Positions 16,350 to 26,033 of a DNA stretch of 64,000 nt are shown here, piece by piece; positions within the stretch are counted from its first letter, which is position 1, and every line of letters begins with the position of its first letter. Under the pieces are notes generated by a model. That model was not told the DNA's origin. It did no database searches and saw only the letters and a program-made list of their open reading frames with translations. The translations under genes and the position numbers were made by a program. The stretch covers positions 1-64,000 of the forward strand of contig JALHMX010000008.1 of NCBI GenBank assembly GCA_022843825.1, given 5' to 3'. Source of the stretch: Pseudobdellovibrionaceae bacterium (GTDB lineage Bacteria; Bdellovibrionota; Bdellovibrionia; Bdellovibrionales; Bdellovibrionaceae).

Positions 16350-17075
16350 ATGTCACGTGAAGAAATACGTAAAGAATTATCCCAGTATTCATCCCGCATG
16401 CGAGCGGTAGAAATTATTTCTTTGATTATTTTTATGTATATGTGGGTAACGCTTATTGCTAAGGCATGGCAATTTGATTCAACATATAAATGGATATTCT
16501 TTCTGAGTATACTGGTGGGCATGGTTGCAGCTGATGCTGCATCAGGTGTCGTTCATTGGGCCGCTGATACATGGGGGTCAGTGAGGTGGCCTTTAATTGG
16601 ACCGACCTTAATACGGGGTTTTCGCGAACACCACCTCGATCAAAAAGCGATTACTCACCATGATTTCATAGAAGCTAACGGAGCCACTGCATTAGTTATT
16701 ATTCCATGGTTATTGTTATGTTGGTATTATGTGCCAGCAAATGTATTTTTATTTTTTGTTTGGAATTCTTTTTTGTGGTTGTGTGCTTGGGCTTTAATGA
16801 CGAATCAATTCCATAAGTGGTCTCATTTAGATCAAGTTCCTGGTTTCATACAACTTCTACAGAAATATCGCCTTATTATTTCTGTGGAGCATCATAAAAA
16901 TCATCATTCAGGCGATCATACGTCTCATTATTGTATTACTACTGGTTGGCTGAACCCAGTTGCAGAAAAAATATATTTCTTTAGGGGCCTAGAAAAAATT
17001 ATTACCTGGGTGTCCGGCGCGGCGCCTCGGTCTGATGAAAAGCGTATTGGTTTGCAATCAGCCTCATCTTCTTAA
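16350..17075 (+). CDS. CarF/Kua (TMEM189) family plasmanylethanolamine desaturase homologue
   Basis: A 241-residue membrane protein with the His array of the Kua/CarF/TMEM189/FAD4 family. It has VHWAADTWG (H69), REHHLDQKAITHHDFIEANG (H94, H95, H103, H104), TNQFHKWSH (H155, H159) and EHHKNHHSGDHTSHYCITTGW (H181, H182, H185, H186, H190, H193). Hydrophobic spans are near 20-40, 48-66, 112-127 and 130-150. CarF and TMEM189 make the vinyl-ether bond of plasmalogens with oxygen and a di-iron centre. FAD4 makes a trans-3 double bond in plant phosphatidylglycerol. The full His set is retained, so activity is likely. Which lipid is used is inferred. The 3' end overlaps the convergent HAD gene by 12 bases. 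Confidence 0.85.
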   Translation: MSREEIRKELSQYSSRMRAVEIISLIIFMYMWVTLIAKAWQFDSTYKWIFFLSILVGMVAADAASGVVHWAADTWGSVRWPLIGPTLIRGFREHHLDQKAITHHDFIEANGATALVIIPWLLLCWYYVPANVFLFFVWNSFLWLCAWALMTNQFHKWSHLDQVPGFIQLLQKYRLIISVEHHKNHHSGDHTSHYCITTGWLNPVAEKIYFFRGLEKIITWVSGAAPRSDEKRIGLQSASSS

Positions 17076-17861
17076 TGTGTTGACGACACAATTTACAATC
17101 TCGCAAAATCCTTCGCCGCTTTTAAAGTTGGATATAAATTGTGGCAAAGATTTCATTTGTGCCTTAAAGTCGTTCACGTTGGCCACGCCAAAGGACAGTG
17201 GAAAATAATTAAACATGGGTTCATCATTAGGTGAATCTCCTGCGTAAACACAGACTTCTTTTGCTTCCGCTGGAGTAATTGAAAATACATCTTGTAAAAG
17301 TTGTAACGACGTTGAAAGTTTGGTGTGCGTGCCAAACCAGCCATTAACATGAATAGAACTCACTTTGGCACTAGCGCCATGGCCTTCAAATATTTTAATA
17401 ATTTTTTGCACATCTGCATCAGGAAGTTTGTTTACATCTTCATTAAAGTCTATAGCCAGGTCAGTCATTCGACAGAATTGATCTGATGAAACTCGTGCGC
17501 CTGCAACCGACTTTAATACATCCAGCTCAATGATTTTTAATTTTTTTTTAGCTTGATCTTGTTGTTCCTCGCTTAAACTGAACCAGCGGTTCATTTTTTT
17601 TTCAACATAATTAAAATAAAAGCCACCGTTTTCACCGACGACGCCGACGACGGGCCAAAAGCGAGCGATCATCTCGCACCAGCCCGCTGGTCTACCTGTG
17701 ATTGGAATGACTGAAATACCAGCTTGCGAAAGTTGAAAAAGAGCCGAGTACGCCTGGGCAGTGAGCTGCCCGTCTGTCGTTAAAGTGTCGTCAATGTCTG
17801 TCAGAAAAAAACGAACAGGACGGCGGAGTTTTAATTCAGAGTACTCAGAAATATTTTTCAT
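17064..17861 (-). CDS. HAD-superfamily phosphatase (IIB, Cof-like)
   Basis: A 265-residue HAD hydrolase. Motif I is FFLTDIDDTLT (nucleophile D22, acid D24), motif II is PITGR, and motif IV is YAGDSPNDEPMF. The cap between residues 80 and 190 fits subclass IIB, which includes Cof sugar phosphatases and mannosyl-3-phosphoglycerate or sucrose phosphatases. The substrate is not predictable. It ends 12 bases inside the convergent CarF-like gene. It is divergent from topA, with about 57 bases between the two starts. Confidence 0.8.
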   Translation of the reverse strand: MKNISEYSELKLRRPVRFFLTDIDDTLTTDGQLTAQAYSALFQLSQAGISVIPITGRPAGWCEMIARFWPVVGVVGENGGFYFNYVEKKMNRWFSLSEEQQDQAKKKLKIIELDVLKSVAGARVSSDQFCRMTDLAIDFNEDVNKLPDADVQKIIKIFEGHGASAKVSSIHVNGWFGTHTKLSTSLQLLQDVFSITPAEAKEVCVYAGDSPNDEPMFNYFPLSFGVANVNDFKAQMKSLPQFISNFKSGEGFCEIVNCVVNTLRR

Positions 17862-17918
17862 AAATATAAAATAAATTCTATTGTGTTTTTTGCGTAGTGG
17901 CTACATATAATATAGTCT

Positions 17919-20552
17919 ATGGCAAAAAAAGCAGCTTCTAGTGAAACCAGCAAAGATAACGGCATTAGTCTAGTGATTGTAGAATCTCCTACAAAGGCAA
18001 AAACGATTCGTAAATTTTTGGGTAAAAATTTTATTGTTGAGTCATGCATGGGCCACATTCGCGATTTGCCGCAATCGTCTAAGGATATTCCGGAAAAAGT
18101 AAAAAAAGAGAAGTGGGCGCAACTTGGAGTTAATGTGGATAAGAATTTTGAACCACTTTACTGCATTCCGAAAGATAAAGTTAAAGTTATTAAAAATTTA
18201 AAAGATAAATTAGCAGAGGCCGACATTGTCTACTTAGCGACGGATGAAGATCGCGAAGGGGAAAGTATCAGTTGGCATTTAAGTGAAGTCTTGAAGCCTA
18301 AAGTTCCTGTTAAGCGAATGGTTTTTCATGAAATCACTAAAGAGGCGATACAGAAATCATTAAGCGAAACGCGACTTATAGATCAAAATTTGGTTAGAGC
18401 GCAAGAGGCACGTCGTATTTTAGATCGACTGGTTGGATACACTATTTCGCCATTGTTGTGGAAAAAAGTAGCCTATGGGCTGTCTGCAGGGCGTGTTCAG
18501 TCGGTCGCTGTGCGGTTAATCGTTGAACGCGAAAAGGAAAGAATAAAATTTAAGAAATCAAGTTATTTTGGGGTATTAGCGACGCTGGTAAAATCAAATG
18601 AAAATTTTGAATCTAAACTTGTCAGTGTAGATCAAAAAAGAATAGCGACAGGAAAAGATTTTGATGGAACTACAGGGAAATTAATTTCCGGTAAAGATCT
18701 TATTATATTAGATGAAAAATCCGCTAAGAGTATTTTGTCGCAAGTTAAAAATGTAGAGTGGAAAGTAGTGGAAGTTGAGGAAAAGCCTGTTACTCGTAGG
18801 CCCTATGCTCCATTCATTACTTCGACGCTTCAACAGGAAGCTAATCGCAAATTAGGAATGAGTTCTCGAGAAACCATGCAAGTTGCGCAAAAACTTTACG
18901 AGCAGGGTTTTATAACTTACATGAGAACCGACTCCTCGGCTTTATCGGCAGAAGCTATTAAGGCCGCAAGAAATGCTATTAATAGTAAATATGGAAAAGA
19001 GTATTTGCCAGACGCGCCTCGAACCTATGAAGGAAAGAAGGTTAAAGGGGCTCAAGAGGCTCACGAAGCTATTCGTCCAGCTGGAACAGTCTTCCAAGAT
19101 CCTGAAAGTACTGGATTAGTGGGGCAGCAGTTTAAGTTATATGATTTAATTTGGAAGAGAACTATGGCCTCTCAAATGAGTGATGCCAAACAAAAGCAAG
19201 TTTCAGCAAAAATACTGGTCAGTGCTCAGGATAAAGAAATTTTATTTAGTTCTACTGGAACAACGATAGAGTTTCCGGGATTCTTAAGGGCTTACGTAGA
19301 GGGAAGTGATGACCCCGAGGGTGATTTAGAGTCACGTGAGGTTCGATTGCCTCAGTTAAAGAAAAATGATGTTGTACATGCTAAAAATATTGAAGCAACT
19401 TCTCACGAAACTAAACCTACAGCGCGCTATACAGAGGCGTCTTTGGTGCAGACAATGGAGAAGGAGGGAATTGGGCGGCCTTCTACCTATGCTAGTGTAA
19501 TCGGAACAATTATTGATCGTGGATATGTTCGTAAACAAGGTAATGCTTTAATTCCTACATTCACGGCCATGGTTGTTTCTAATTTGCTTTCAAAACACTT
19601 AAGTCAATATGTGGATTTGGGATTTACATCGGCCATGGAGAGCTCATTGGATGATATAGCTGGCGGAGATTTAAATTGGGAGAAGTATTTATCAAGTGTG
19701 TACTTAGGAGCAGGTGGCTTGAGATCTTTAGTCGATGCACAAGAGAAAAAAATTATTCCTGAAGAAGCTCGTTCCATTAAGTTAGTTGGACTAGATAAAT
19801 ATGAATTTCACGTCGGCCGGTATGGAGCTTATGTCAAAACCAAGCGGGGAGATGAAGTTTTGAGTGCTTCCATACCCGACGCTGAAGCTCCAGCGGACGT
19901 GACGAGTGAACAAATTGAAATGCTTATTGATCAAAAAATCAAAGGCGCGGATTCGATAGGTGTTGAGCCGAAATCAGGGAAAAAGCTTTACGTACTTAAT
20001 GGGCGATATGGCGCTTATGTACAGCTTGGAGAAAACGATGATGAAGAAATTAAAAGGTCGTCTCTTCCTCCGGGGATTAAGCCTGAAGATGTAAATTATG
20101 AACAAGCCCTAGAAATTATCGCTCTGCCAAAAACAGTTGGTCTTCATCCTGAGTTAAAAAAAGAAGTTAAAGTGGGAGTTGGACGATTTGGACCATACAT
20201 TTTTTGTAACGGAGATTATCGATCTATACCGAAGACCGAGTCAATTTTTTCAATGACTTTGGATAAATGCTTAGAGATTTTAGCACAGCCGAAAAAAGGT
20301 CGAGGCAAGGCCAGTGCGCTTAAAGATTTTGGATTGTTGCCAGGGCAGGACAAGGATATTCAGGTCCAACTTTTTAATGGTCCATACGGTCCTTATTTAA
20401 AGGCGGGCAAAACTAATATAGGATTGCCTGAGGGTACGACAGTGGAGAGCTTAACTTCTGAAAAAGCTTTTGAGCTGGTTTTAGATAAAGTAGGAACTCA
20501 GTCTTCTGGGGCTAAAAAGAAGACTAAAAAGAAAGTGAAAAAGAAAAAGTAA
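17919..20552 (+). CDS. topA: DNA topoisomerase I
   Basis: An 877-residue type IA topoisomerase. The Toprim domain starts at VIVESPTKAKTIRKFLG, with the acidic triad ATDEDREGE. The catalytic Tyr is Y334 in FITYMRTDSSALS. The C-terminus has no Cys4 zinc ribbons. It holds several Toprim-C repeats (KYEFHVGRYGAYVKTK, LYVLNGRYGAYVQLG, GRFGPYIFCNG, FNGPYGPYLKAG) and a Lys-only tail. It relaxes negative supercoils by single-strand passage. The repeat-type C-domain is common outside Gammaproteobacteria. The stop overlaps the next ATG by one base. Confidence 0.96.
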   Translation: MAKKAASSETSKDNGISLVIVESPTKAKTIRKFLGKNFIVESCMGHIRDLPQSSKDIPEKVKKEKWAQLGVNVDKNFEPLYCIPKDKVKVIKNLKDKLAEADIVYLATDEDREGESISWHLSEVLKPKVPVKRMVFHEITKEAIQKSLSETRLIDQNLVRAQEARRILDRLVGYTISPLLWKKVAYGLSAGRVQSVAVRLIVEREKERIKFKKSSYFGVLATLVKSNENFESKLVSVDQKRIATGKDFDGTTGKLISGKDLIILDEKSAKSILSQVKNVEWKVVEVEEKPVTRRPYAPFITSTLQQEANRKLGMSSRETMQVAQKLYEQGFITYMRTDSSALSAEAIKAARNAINSKYGKEYLPDAPRTYEGKKVKGAQEAHEAIRPAGTVFQDPESTGLVGQQFKLYDLIWKRTMASQMSDAKQKQVSAKILVSAQDKEILFSSTGTTIEFPGFLRAYVEGSDDPEGDLESREVRLPQLKKNDVVHAKNIEATSHETKPTARYTEASLVQTMEKEGIGRPSTYASVIGTIIDRGYVRKQGNALIPTFTAMVVSNLLSKHLSQYVDLGFTSAMESSLDDIAGGDLNWEKYLSSVYLGAGGLRSLVDAQEKKIIPEEARSIKLVGLDKYEFHVGRYGAYVKTKRGDEVLSASIPDAEAPADVTSEQIEMLIDQKIKGADSIGVEPKSGKKLYVLNGRYGAYVQLGENDDEEIKRSSLPPGIKPEDVNYEQALEIIALPKTVGLHPELKKEVKVGVGRFGPYIFCNGDYRSIPKTESIFSMTLDKCLEILAQPKKGRGKASALKDFGLLPGQDKDIQVQLFNGPYGPYLKAGKTNIGLPEGTTVESLTSEKAFELVLDKVGTQSSGAKKKTKKKVKKKK

Positions 20553-21466
20553 TGAGTGATCATAGCGATCAAAATAAAAAAATGCAGTTTGAACTTGGCC
20601 AAACACGAGTTAAAGAGCCTGATAGAAATTTCTCGCGTGGTGGACGTAGTTTTTATTTTTTTGATTTTGACGATAATATTGCCTATTTAACGACGCCATT
20701 AATTCTATTCCATAAGAAAACTCGTGAGGAATTAAGCTTATCTAGTGCTGAGTGGGCGTTGCACCATCATTCAATTGGGAAAAATGGAATTTATTCGGAG
20801 TACGAAATTGATTTCGATGATCGTAATGGAACATTTCGTTGTTTCAGAGACATCGAGCTGTCAGAAACTGATCGTCAGTCAGGTAAAAAGCAAGCCTTTG
20901 TTCAAGACATAGCGAGCGCATTGAAAGATTTGGATACAGTTTGGAAAGGCCCATCTTGGGATTGCTTTTATCATGCAGTGTTTAATCAACGTCCGATTTC
21001 AGTAATCACGGCCCGTGGTCATTCCGCTGAAACACTTCGTGCAGGTATATATGAACTTGTTAAAGCGGGCCATTTGCCTTTAGAGCCTAATTATTTAAGT
21101 ATCTTTGCTGTAAGCAATAAGCAAACTCGAAAAGATTTAGGTGACACGGATTTAAAAATGAGTACGGCCGAGTTAAAGCAACACGCTATTAAAGCCTCAG
21201 TTGAGAAAGCTATTGAGGTCTACGGCTTTAGTCCGCATCACCGTTTCGGGATGAGTGATGACGACCCGAAAAATATTCAACTTATCGTAGAAGAGATGAC
21301 TCGCCTTAAGTCGAGGTACCCAGAGATGAGTTTTTTTATGATTGAAACTCATAATGGTAGTTTTACTAAGCATGAAATCACACAGCATGGCATGAGAACT
21401 CCCTATGCTCATGATGGGTCAATACAGTTAGATTTATTTAGTCAGCTCACTCGTCGTAAGTCTTAA
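20552..21466 (+). CDS. HAD-like hydrolase coupled to topA
   Basis: A 304-residue protein with HAD-type motifs. Motif I is FYFFDFDDNIAYL (D38, D40, with N42 where T is usual), motif II-like is SVITARGHS, and motif IV-like is FGMSDDDPKNI. The C-terminus holds FFMIETHNGSFTKHE. It is larger than minimal HADs, and the order recalls polynucleotide 3'-phosphatase-type or unassigned HADs. The assignment beyond 'HAD-like' is uncertain. It starts inside the topA stop codon (TAATG), so translation is coupled. A role in nucleic-acid end processing would fit this neighbour but is only an inference. Confidence 0.7.
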   Translation: MSDHSDQNKKMQFELGQTRVKEPDRNFSRGGRSFYFFDFDDNIAYLTTPLILFHKKTREELSLSSAEWALHHHSIGKNGIYSEYEIDFDDRNGTFRCFRDIELSETDRQSGKKQAFVQDIASALKDLDTVWKGPSWDCFYHAVFNQRPISVITARGHSAETLRAGIYELVKAGHLPLEPNYLSIFAVSNKQTRKDLGDTDLKMSTAELKQHAIKASVEKAIEVYGFSPHHRFGMSDDDPKNIQLIVEEMTRLKSRYPEMSFFMIETHNGSFTKHEITQHGMRTPYAHDGSIQLDLFSQLTRRKS

Positions 21467-21575
21467 AGACTAAGCCTTACGCGCAGTAGAAAACTACGCA
21501 TTGCAAAAAAGGAAAAATGGTACTTCAGCCAGCCTAGATCCTTTAGTTTTAAAATTATCTCCTCATTAAACTTCA

Positions 21576-21622
21576 CCTCATTTATAGTATTCAAATGAGG
21601 CAGCGATAAAACAGTCGCTGCC
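21576..21622 (+). promoter_or_regulatory. Two abutting hairpins in the prc leader
   Basis: Stem 1 is cctcattt (21576-21583) against aaatgagg (21593-21600). Stem 2 is ggcagcga (21599-21606) against tcgctgcc (21615-21622). The two stems share the GG at 21599-21600, so they compete at the junction. Stem 2 is followed by ATAAAAAAA and not by T, so it is not a terminator on this strand. It ends about 10 bases before the prc ribosome site (aggaact). Confidence 0.45.
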
Positions 21623-21639
21623 ATAAAAAAAGGAACTGT

Positions 21640-23661
21640 ATGAAAATCAGAAATTTCATTGCGATAGCTATCATTAGCGGACTTGCTTTACAACCAGCAC
21701 AAGCACAACTGTTTGCTAGCAAGAACTTAGATTGTAACTGGATAGACCCTATACAGTCTGCATATTTATCAAATCATCTAACATATAAGAAAAAAGATAC
21801 TCAGCTGCAAGAGCGGGTCATCAATCAGTTTGTTAAATATTTGGATCCTGCAAAGATTTATCTCTTGCAATCCGATGTGGATGAAATCAAAAACAAAATG
21901 AAGAACGTTTTTGACACCGTCGTTAAACGTGACTGTAAGTTCATGAATGAGGCTCAGCAGATATTAGTTAAACGGGTTGGCGAGCGAACGGAGTTTGTAA
22001 AAAAGACACTCGGTAAAGATTTTAAGTTTAATAAAGAAACTGAGTTTGTATACGATTTAGATAAAAAAGCGTTTCCTAAAGACACTCAAGAAGCAAACAC
22101 ATTTATTAATAATTACATTCAGTTTCAAATTGCAAACTACTTGGCAACCGATATGAAGATGGACGAAGCCAAGGGACGAGTTATTAAGAACTATGACAGA
22201 AATATTAAGCGATTGAATGAAACAAAACCAGAAGACTTGCTTTCAGGCTACTTAAACGCTTTTGCGTCTTCTTTAGATCCGCATTCAACTTTTTTCTCCA
22301 AAGATTTTTACGATGATTTTAACATAGACATGAAACTGAGCTTAGAGGGGATCGGAGCTACACTGTCTCAGGATGATGGTTTCACCACAATCGAATCTTT
22401 AGTGACAGGCGGAGCAGCAGCAAAGTCTGGAGCCCTTGCGCCTAAAGATAAGATTATTGCTGTCAGTAAAAAAGGTACTAAGGGTACTTTGAAAATGGAA
22501 AATGTTGTCGATATGGAGCTAAAAGAGGTCGTGAAACTAATTCGTGGACCTAAGGGTACTAAGGTAAAGCTATCCATTTTGCGTAAGGAAGAAGGAGTAA
22601 ATAAAAAATTTGATGTAGAGCTTACGCGCGAAAAAATTTCTTTAGACGATAATGCGATTACTATTTACTACGAAGATAAAGAAATAAATGGTGAAAAGAA
22701 AAAAATAGGAATTATTAATTTTCCATCATTTTATGCAGATTCAAGTCGAGGTGGACGGACTTCTGCCGGCGATCTTAAGAAAATTATTGCTCAAGCCAAG
22801 GCGAAAAAGGTAGCTGGACTAGTGGTCGACTTATCTTCTAATGGCGGCGGATCTTTAGATGATGCTGTTAAAATTGGTGGTATGTTTATTAAGACCGGAA
22901 ATATAGTTAAGCAGTCTGCTCTAAAAAAAGAGGAATCAGCTCTGGCTGATACCGACAAAACAGTGGACTGGGCAGGTCCACTCGTTATTTTAACATCTCG
23001 TGTAAGTGCATCAGCATCTGAAATTTTGGCTGGAGCAATGAAAGATTATAATCGTGCAGTCATTGTAGGAGCAGATCACACTTATGGAAAGGGCACTATT
23101 CAAACTGTTATGCCTATTCCGGGTGAATTGGGGGCTTTAAAGGTTACTATCGGAGTATTTTTTACGCCAGGAGGGTATTCAACTCAACATCGTGGCGTTG
23201 CATCTGATGTGCCCTTACCAAGTCCTTACGAGTTAGATGATATTGGCGAAAAAAGCATGGAATATTCTCTTCCGCCTAAAAAAATTCCAGCGTTTCTATC
23301 TAAAGATGCTTATGTTGATAATGGTGATGATAAGTGGACTCCGATTAAGTCAGATTGGATTACGACGCTGAAAAAGCGATCTGAAGAGCGTGTAAGTAAA
23401 AATGAAGAGTTTAAAAAAATTGCAGATGAATTAGATAAAACTAAAAAGTTAGGTAAAACTATACGAGTATCTGACATCTTAAAAGATAAAGGCGAAAAAG
23501 AGAAAAAAGTTAAACGCCAAAGATACGCCGATAAAGCAACTCGTGAAAAAGAATATTTGAAAAGAGCTGATATTCAAGAGGCCGCAAGCATTCTAGAAGA
23601 CTTAATTTTGCTCGAAGACGGAAAGAGTAAGCAGCTTCCAAAAATTACTTCGAATAAGTAA
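21640..23661 (+). CDS. prc: Carboxy-terminal processing protease (Prc/Tsp, S41)
   Basis: A 673-residue periplasmic S41 protease. The signal peptide is residues 1 to about 22 (cut near AQAQLF). An N-terminal helical domain is followed by a PDZ domain (about 225-320, LEGIGATLSQDDGFTTIESL). The catalytic domain contains the Ser in VSASASEILAGAM (456-461 region) and the Lys in TYGKGTIQTV. The family degrades or trims proteins by their C-termini, including cell-division and peptidoglycan factors (FtsI processing in E. coli). The length matches the long Tsp form. The methyltransferase gene starts two bases after its stop codon. Confidence 0.93.
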   Translation: MKIRNFIAIAIISGLALQPAQAQLFASKNLDCNWIDPIQSAYLSNHLTYKKKDTQLQERVINQFVKYLDPAKIYLLQSDVDEIKNKMKNVFDTVVKRDCKFMNEAQQILVKRVGERTEFVKKTLGKDFKFNKETEFVYDLDKKAFPKDTQEANTFINNYIQFQIANYLATDMKMDEAKGRVIKNYDRNIKRLNETKPEDLLSGYLNAFASSLDPHSTFFSKDFYDDFNIDMKLSLEGIGATLSQDDGFTTIESLVTGGAAAKSGALAPKDKIIAVSKKGTKGTLKMENVVDMELKEVVKLIRGPKGTKVKLSILRKEEGVNKKFDVELTREKISLDDNAITIYYEDKEINGEKKKIGIINFPSFYADSSRGGRTSAGDLKKIIAQAKAKKVAGLVVDLSSNGGGSLDDAVKIGGMFIKTGNIVKQSALKKEESALADTDKTVDWAGPLVILTSRVSASASEILAGAMKDYNRAVIVGADHTYGKGTIQTVMPIPGELGALKVTIGVFFTPGGYSTQHRGVASDVPLPSPYELDDIGEKSMEYSLPPKKIPAFLSKDAYVDNGDDKWTPIKSDWITTLKKRSEERVSKNEEFKKIADELDKTKKLGKTIRVSDILKDKGEKEKKVKRQRYADKATREKEYLKRADIQEAASILEDLILLEDGKSKQLPKITSNK

Positions 23662-23662
23662 T

Positions 23663-24466
23663 ATGTCTAATGAAAGTGACTATATTCTTGGTACGGATCA
23701 AACGGAGCTTCAAAGATTGAAGCTTCAACATGATCTGTGGAAGGATCATTTAGTGCGCTTATGGGATAAATCCAACTTACAGCAGGCGCATTCTGTACTA
23801 GAGCTCGGATGCGGTCCGGGCTTCACAACAGAGGATTTGTCTAAGTACTTAAATCATAAAAGCAAAATTACTGCCGTAGATATATCCGGTAGCTTTTTGT
23901 CTTACTTGGACTCTCGAAAAATTCCTGGCGTGAAAACACACAATTCATTTATCGAAAAACTATCATTGGATAAAAAGGACTTCGATTTTGCATTTTGCCG
24001 TTGGTTGATGATCTTTGTTCCAGATATTAACAAAGCCGTACATCAGATTCATCAGCACTTAAAACCTGGAGCTATTTTTGCTTTGCAAGAGTACATATCG
24101 TATGACAGCTTTTCCATAGCCCCCGATGCGCCAATAATGAAAAAAGTAGTGGACGCTATTTTTAAAAGTTGGATGGATCAAGGCGGCTTCCCCAATCAGG
24201 GCCGTCGATTGCCGATGGTGTTAGAAAAAGTTGGATTCGAGGTCATTGAAATTGAGCCTATAGCGCGCGTTTGTCGACCACATGAACCATTATGGCAGTG
24301 GCCAGAAACATTTTTTCAATCATTTATTCCTCGACTTGTTCAGACGGGTTACTTATCAATAACGGATCAAAAAGAATTTTTTAAAACCTGGGAGCAGCTT
24401 AAAGAGACTCGAGGGGCCTTTTGTATGGCACCCACCGTGGTAAATATTATTGCTAAAAAGCGCTAA
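23663..24466 (+). CDS. SAM-dependent class I methyltransferase
   Basis: A 267-residue protein. The SAM-binding glycine motif is SVLELGCGPGFTTEDLS (about residues 41-57), with the acidic post-II residue in AVDISGSFL. Motif IV is DFAFCRWLMIFV. It belongs to the UbiE/COQ5-like small-molecule methyltransferase group in general terms. The substrate is unknown. It follows prc by one base pair and probably shares its transcript. The minus-strand glycan cluster ends three bases away. Confidence 0.75.
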   Translation: MSNESDYILGTDQTELQRLKLQHDLWKDHLVRLWDKSNLQQAHSVLELGCGPGFTTEDLSKYLNHKSKITAVDISGSFLSYLDSRKIPGVKTHNSFIEKLSLDKKDFDFAFCRWLMIFVPDINKAVHQIHQHLKPGAIFALQEYISYDSFSIAPDAPIMKKVVDAIFKSWMDQGGFPNQGRRLPMVLEKVGFEVIEIEPIARVCRPHEPLWQWPETFFQSFIPRLVQTGYLSITDQKEFFKTWEQLKETRGAFCMAPTVVNIIAKKR

Positions 24467-24469
24467 TAA

Positions 24470-25339
24470 TTATTTAGCCTTAGTGAAGATCAAGAGAAAG
24501 GTATCGCGGGGCAATAACTTGTGGAGAAAAACTAAAAAAGCGATTGGAAGAAAAAGTACTGTAGCCTTCAAAAAAGAATTTTCGCCCGAGTATCTGATGC
24601 GCTCGAACAACCCATCGTAGGTCAATACATCCATGGGTTCACAAACAGCCAAGCGAAAGCCATCTGTTTCCACGAGTTGCGTTAGATTCTTTGTAGAAAA
24701 GTAGTACAAATGTGGCGACGGCATGTCGACTTGCCATAGCCTTTTAAAGAATGACGGGAAGCCAGCCATGCTCATGATCTTGCTCAATTTGTAAAACAAA
24801 CCACTTTTTACTGGGAGTGCAACACTAAGTAGACCGCCAGGGAAAATCATTTCCGAGCACTTTGAGATTGCAGTTGGAATATCTTCAATATGCTCAAGCA
24901 CATCATTAAAAATAATTGCATCGAACATTTGATCTTTAGGTACGTCTTCCGGAAAAAAACCATTAATGACTTTATGTCCTTTGGATTGTAAACGGTCGAA
25001 TATTGAGCGATCAGGCTCGATTCCTACCGGGGCATATATTTTGGCCGCTTCATCAAGAAACCAACCTGGACCCGGCCCTACATCAAGAATCTGTAGCGAA
25101 CTTTTATTTAGAAGCCGTGTTAAATGGCCTATCACTTGCTTTGCATTTCTTTGTCGAACCGCATGAAGTGCTTGAAGACGCTGATCCTCATCTAAAGAAA
25201 AATTATGATTGATTTTAACTTTTAAGTTGCTCCTCTCCAGTCCACATCTTCGACATGTGAAATGCCAGTCCTGGTGGCCTGGAGCTAAAGCAGAGCGACA
25301 AACGATACAAGTAAGTGTGTTAGCCATCTCTGTCATCAT
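24470..25339 (-). CDS. Methyltransferase with N-terminal zinc ribbon
   Basis: A 289-residue protein. The N-terminus has two Cys pairs (CIVC and CRRC, about residues 10-35), suggesting a zinc ribbon. The SAM site is QILDVGPGPGWFLDEA and motif IV is FDAIIFNDVLEHI. A hydrophobic segment lies at the C-terminus (ATVLFLPIAFLVFLHKLL). Proteins of this form occur in surface-polysaccharide clusters. It is the last gene of a four-gene minus-strand run and overlaps the preceding gene by four bases (ATGA). A glycan or lipid methyltransferase is inferred. Confidence 0.7.
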   Translation of the reverse strand: MMTEMANTLTCIVCRSALAPGHQDWHFTCRRCGLERSNLKVKINHNFSLDEDQRLQALHAVRQRNAKQVIGHLTRLLNKSSLQILDVGPGPGWFLDEAAKIYAPVGIEPDRSIFDRLQSKGHKVINGFFPEDVPKDQMFDAIIFNDVLEHIEDIPTAISKCSEMIFPGGLLSVALPVKSGLFYKLSKIMSMAGFPSFFKRLWQVDMPSPHLYYFSTKNLTQLVETDGFRLAVCEPMDVLTYDGLFERIRYSGENSFLKATVLFLPIAFLVFLHKLLPRDTFLLIFTKAK

Positions 25340-26019
25340 TTCTTAAAAATTTGAATGCCACAGAATAAATTGAAATCAGTAGTTGCGAATGGTAGTGGCC
25401 ACCAAGCATGTTTCGCATCTTTACAATGATAGTCTGCGATATACAGTAAGGTTGTTATAGAATTAATGTGTTCATTGGCCATGATGTAGTTATAACTTAT
25501 GCGTTCTGATTTATTCAAATTGAGTGTTCTGCACCAACGACTAAAGCGCCAGAGGATGCCGGGGTCACAAGGTAGACCGATCGATAATACTCCTCCAGGA
25601 GCCAGCAAATTCATCCACTCTACGATTACCTCCATTGGCCTGGGGATGTGTTCAAGCAATTGAGATGCAATGATTCGATCGAAACTCCCTTGTGGGTGAT
25701 GGGGCTTAGCTGCATTCAGTACTTCAAAACGCACACGACTATCTTTTTGGACTATGACTTCATGATCGGTCGAGTTTTTTGGATTAAAATCGCTTATTAT
25801 AAAACTATCAAAATCATGACTGAGATACGGGTAATGAGAATTGGGCCCAGCGCCAAGCTCAAGAACTTGCGAATATTTTCTATTCGGCAAATTTTTTTCT
25901 AGAAGTCTATGACCAGCTTTGAAGAGGACTCCTGATAGGCCGCTATAATTCCGATCACTGTAATGATCATAGACCGAACCTGTACTGACTAGCCAATCTT
26001 TCTCATTATGTTCTTTCAA
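25336..26019 (-). CDS. SAM-dependent methyltransferase
   Basis: A 227-residue class I methyltransferase. The SAM motif is VLELGAGPNSHYPYLS and motif IV is FDRIIASQLLEHIPRP. It resembles methyltransferases of cell-surface glycan clusters. It overlaps the next gene by four bases and follows the glycosyltransferase by 14 bases. The two adjacent methyltransferases could act in series on one glycan. Confidence 0.72.
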   Translation of the reverse strand: MKEHNEKDWLVSTGSVYDHYSDRNYSGLSGVLFKAGHRLLEKNLPNRKYSQVLELGAGPNSHYPYLSHDFDSFIISDFNPKNSTDHEVIVQKDSRVRFEVLNAAKPHHPQGSFDRIIASQLLEHIPRPMEVIVEWMNLLAPGGVLSIGLPCDPGILWRFSRWCRTLNLNKSERISYNYIMANEHINSITTLLYIADYHCKDAKHAWWPLPFATTDFNLFCGIQIFKK

Positions 26020-26033
26020 GTTACTCCCTTGTT

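Noticed and set aside
16331-16351. RNA thermometer over the CarF-like start codon
   Set aside because: The 7-bp stem is almost all A-T in an AT-rich leader, so it is not distinguishable from chance; noted only as a parallel to the recO hairpin.
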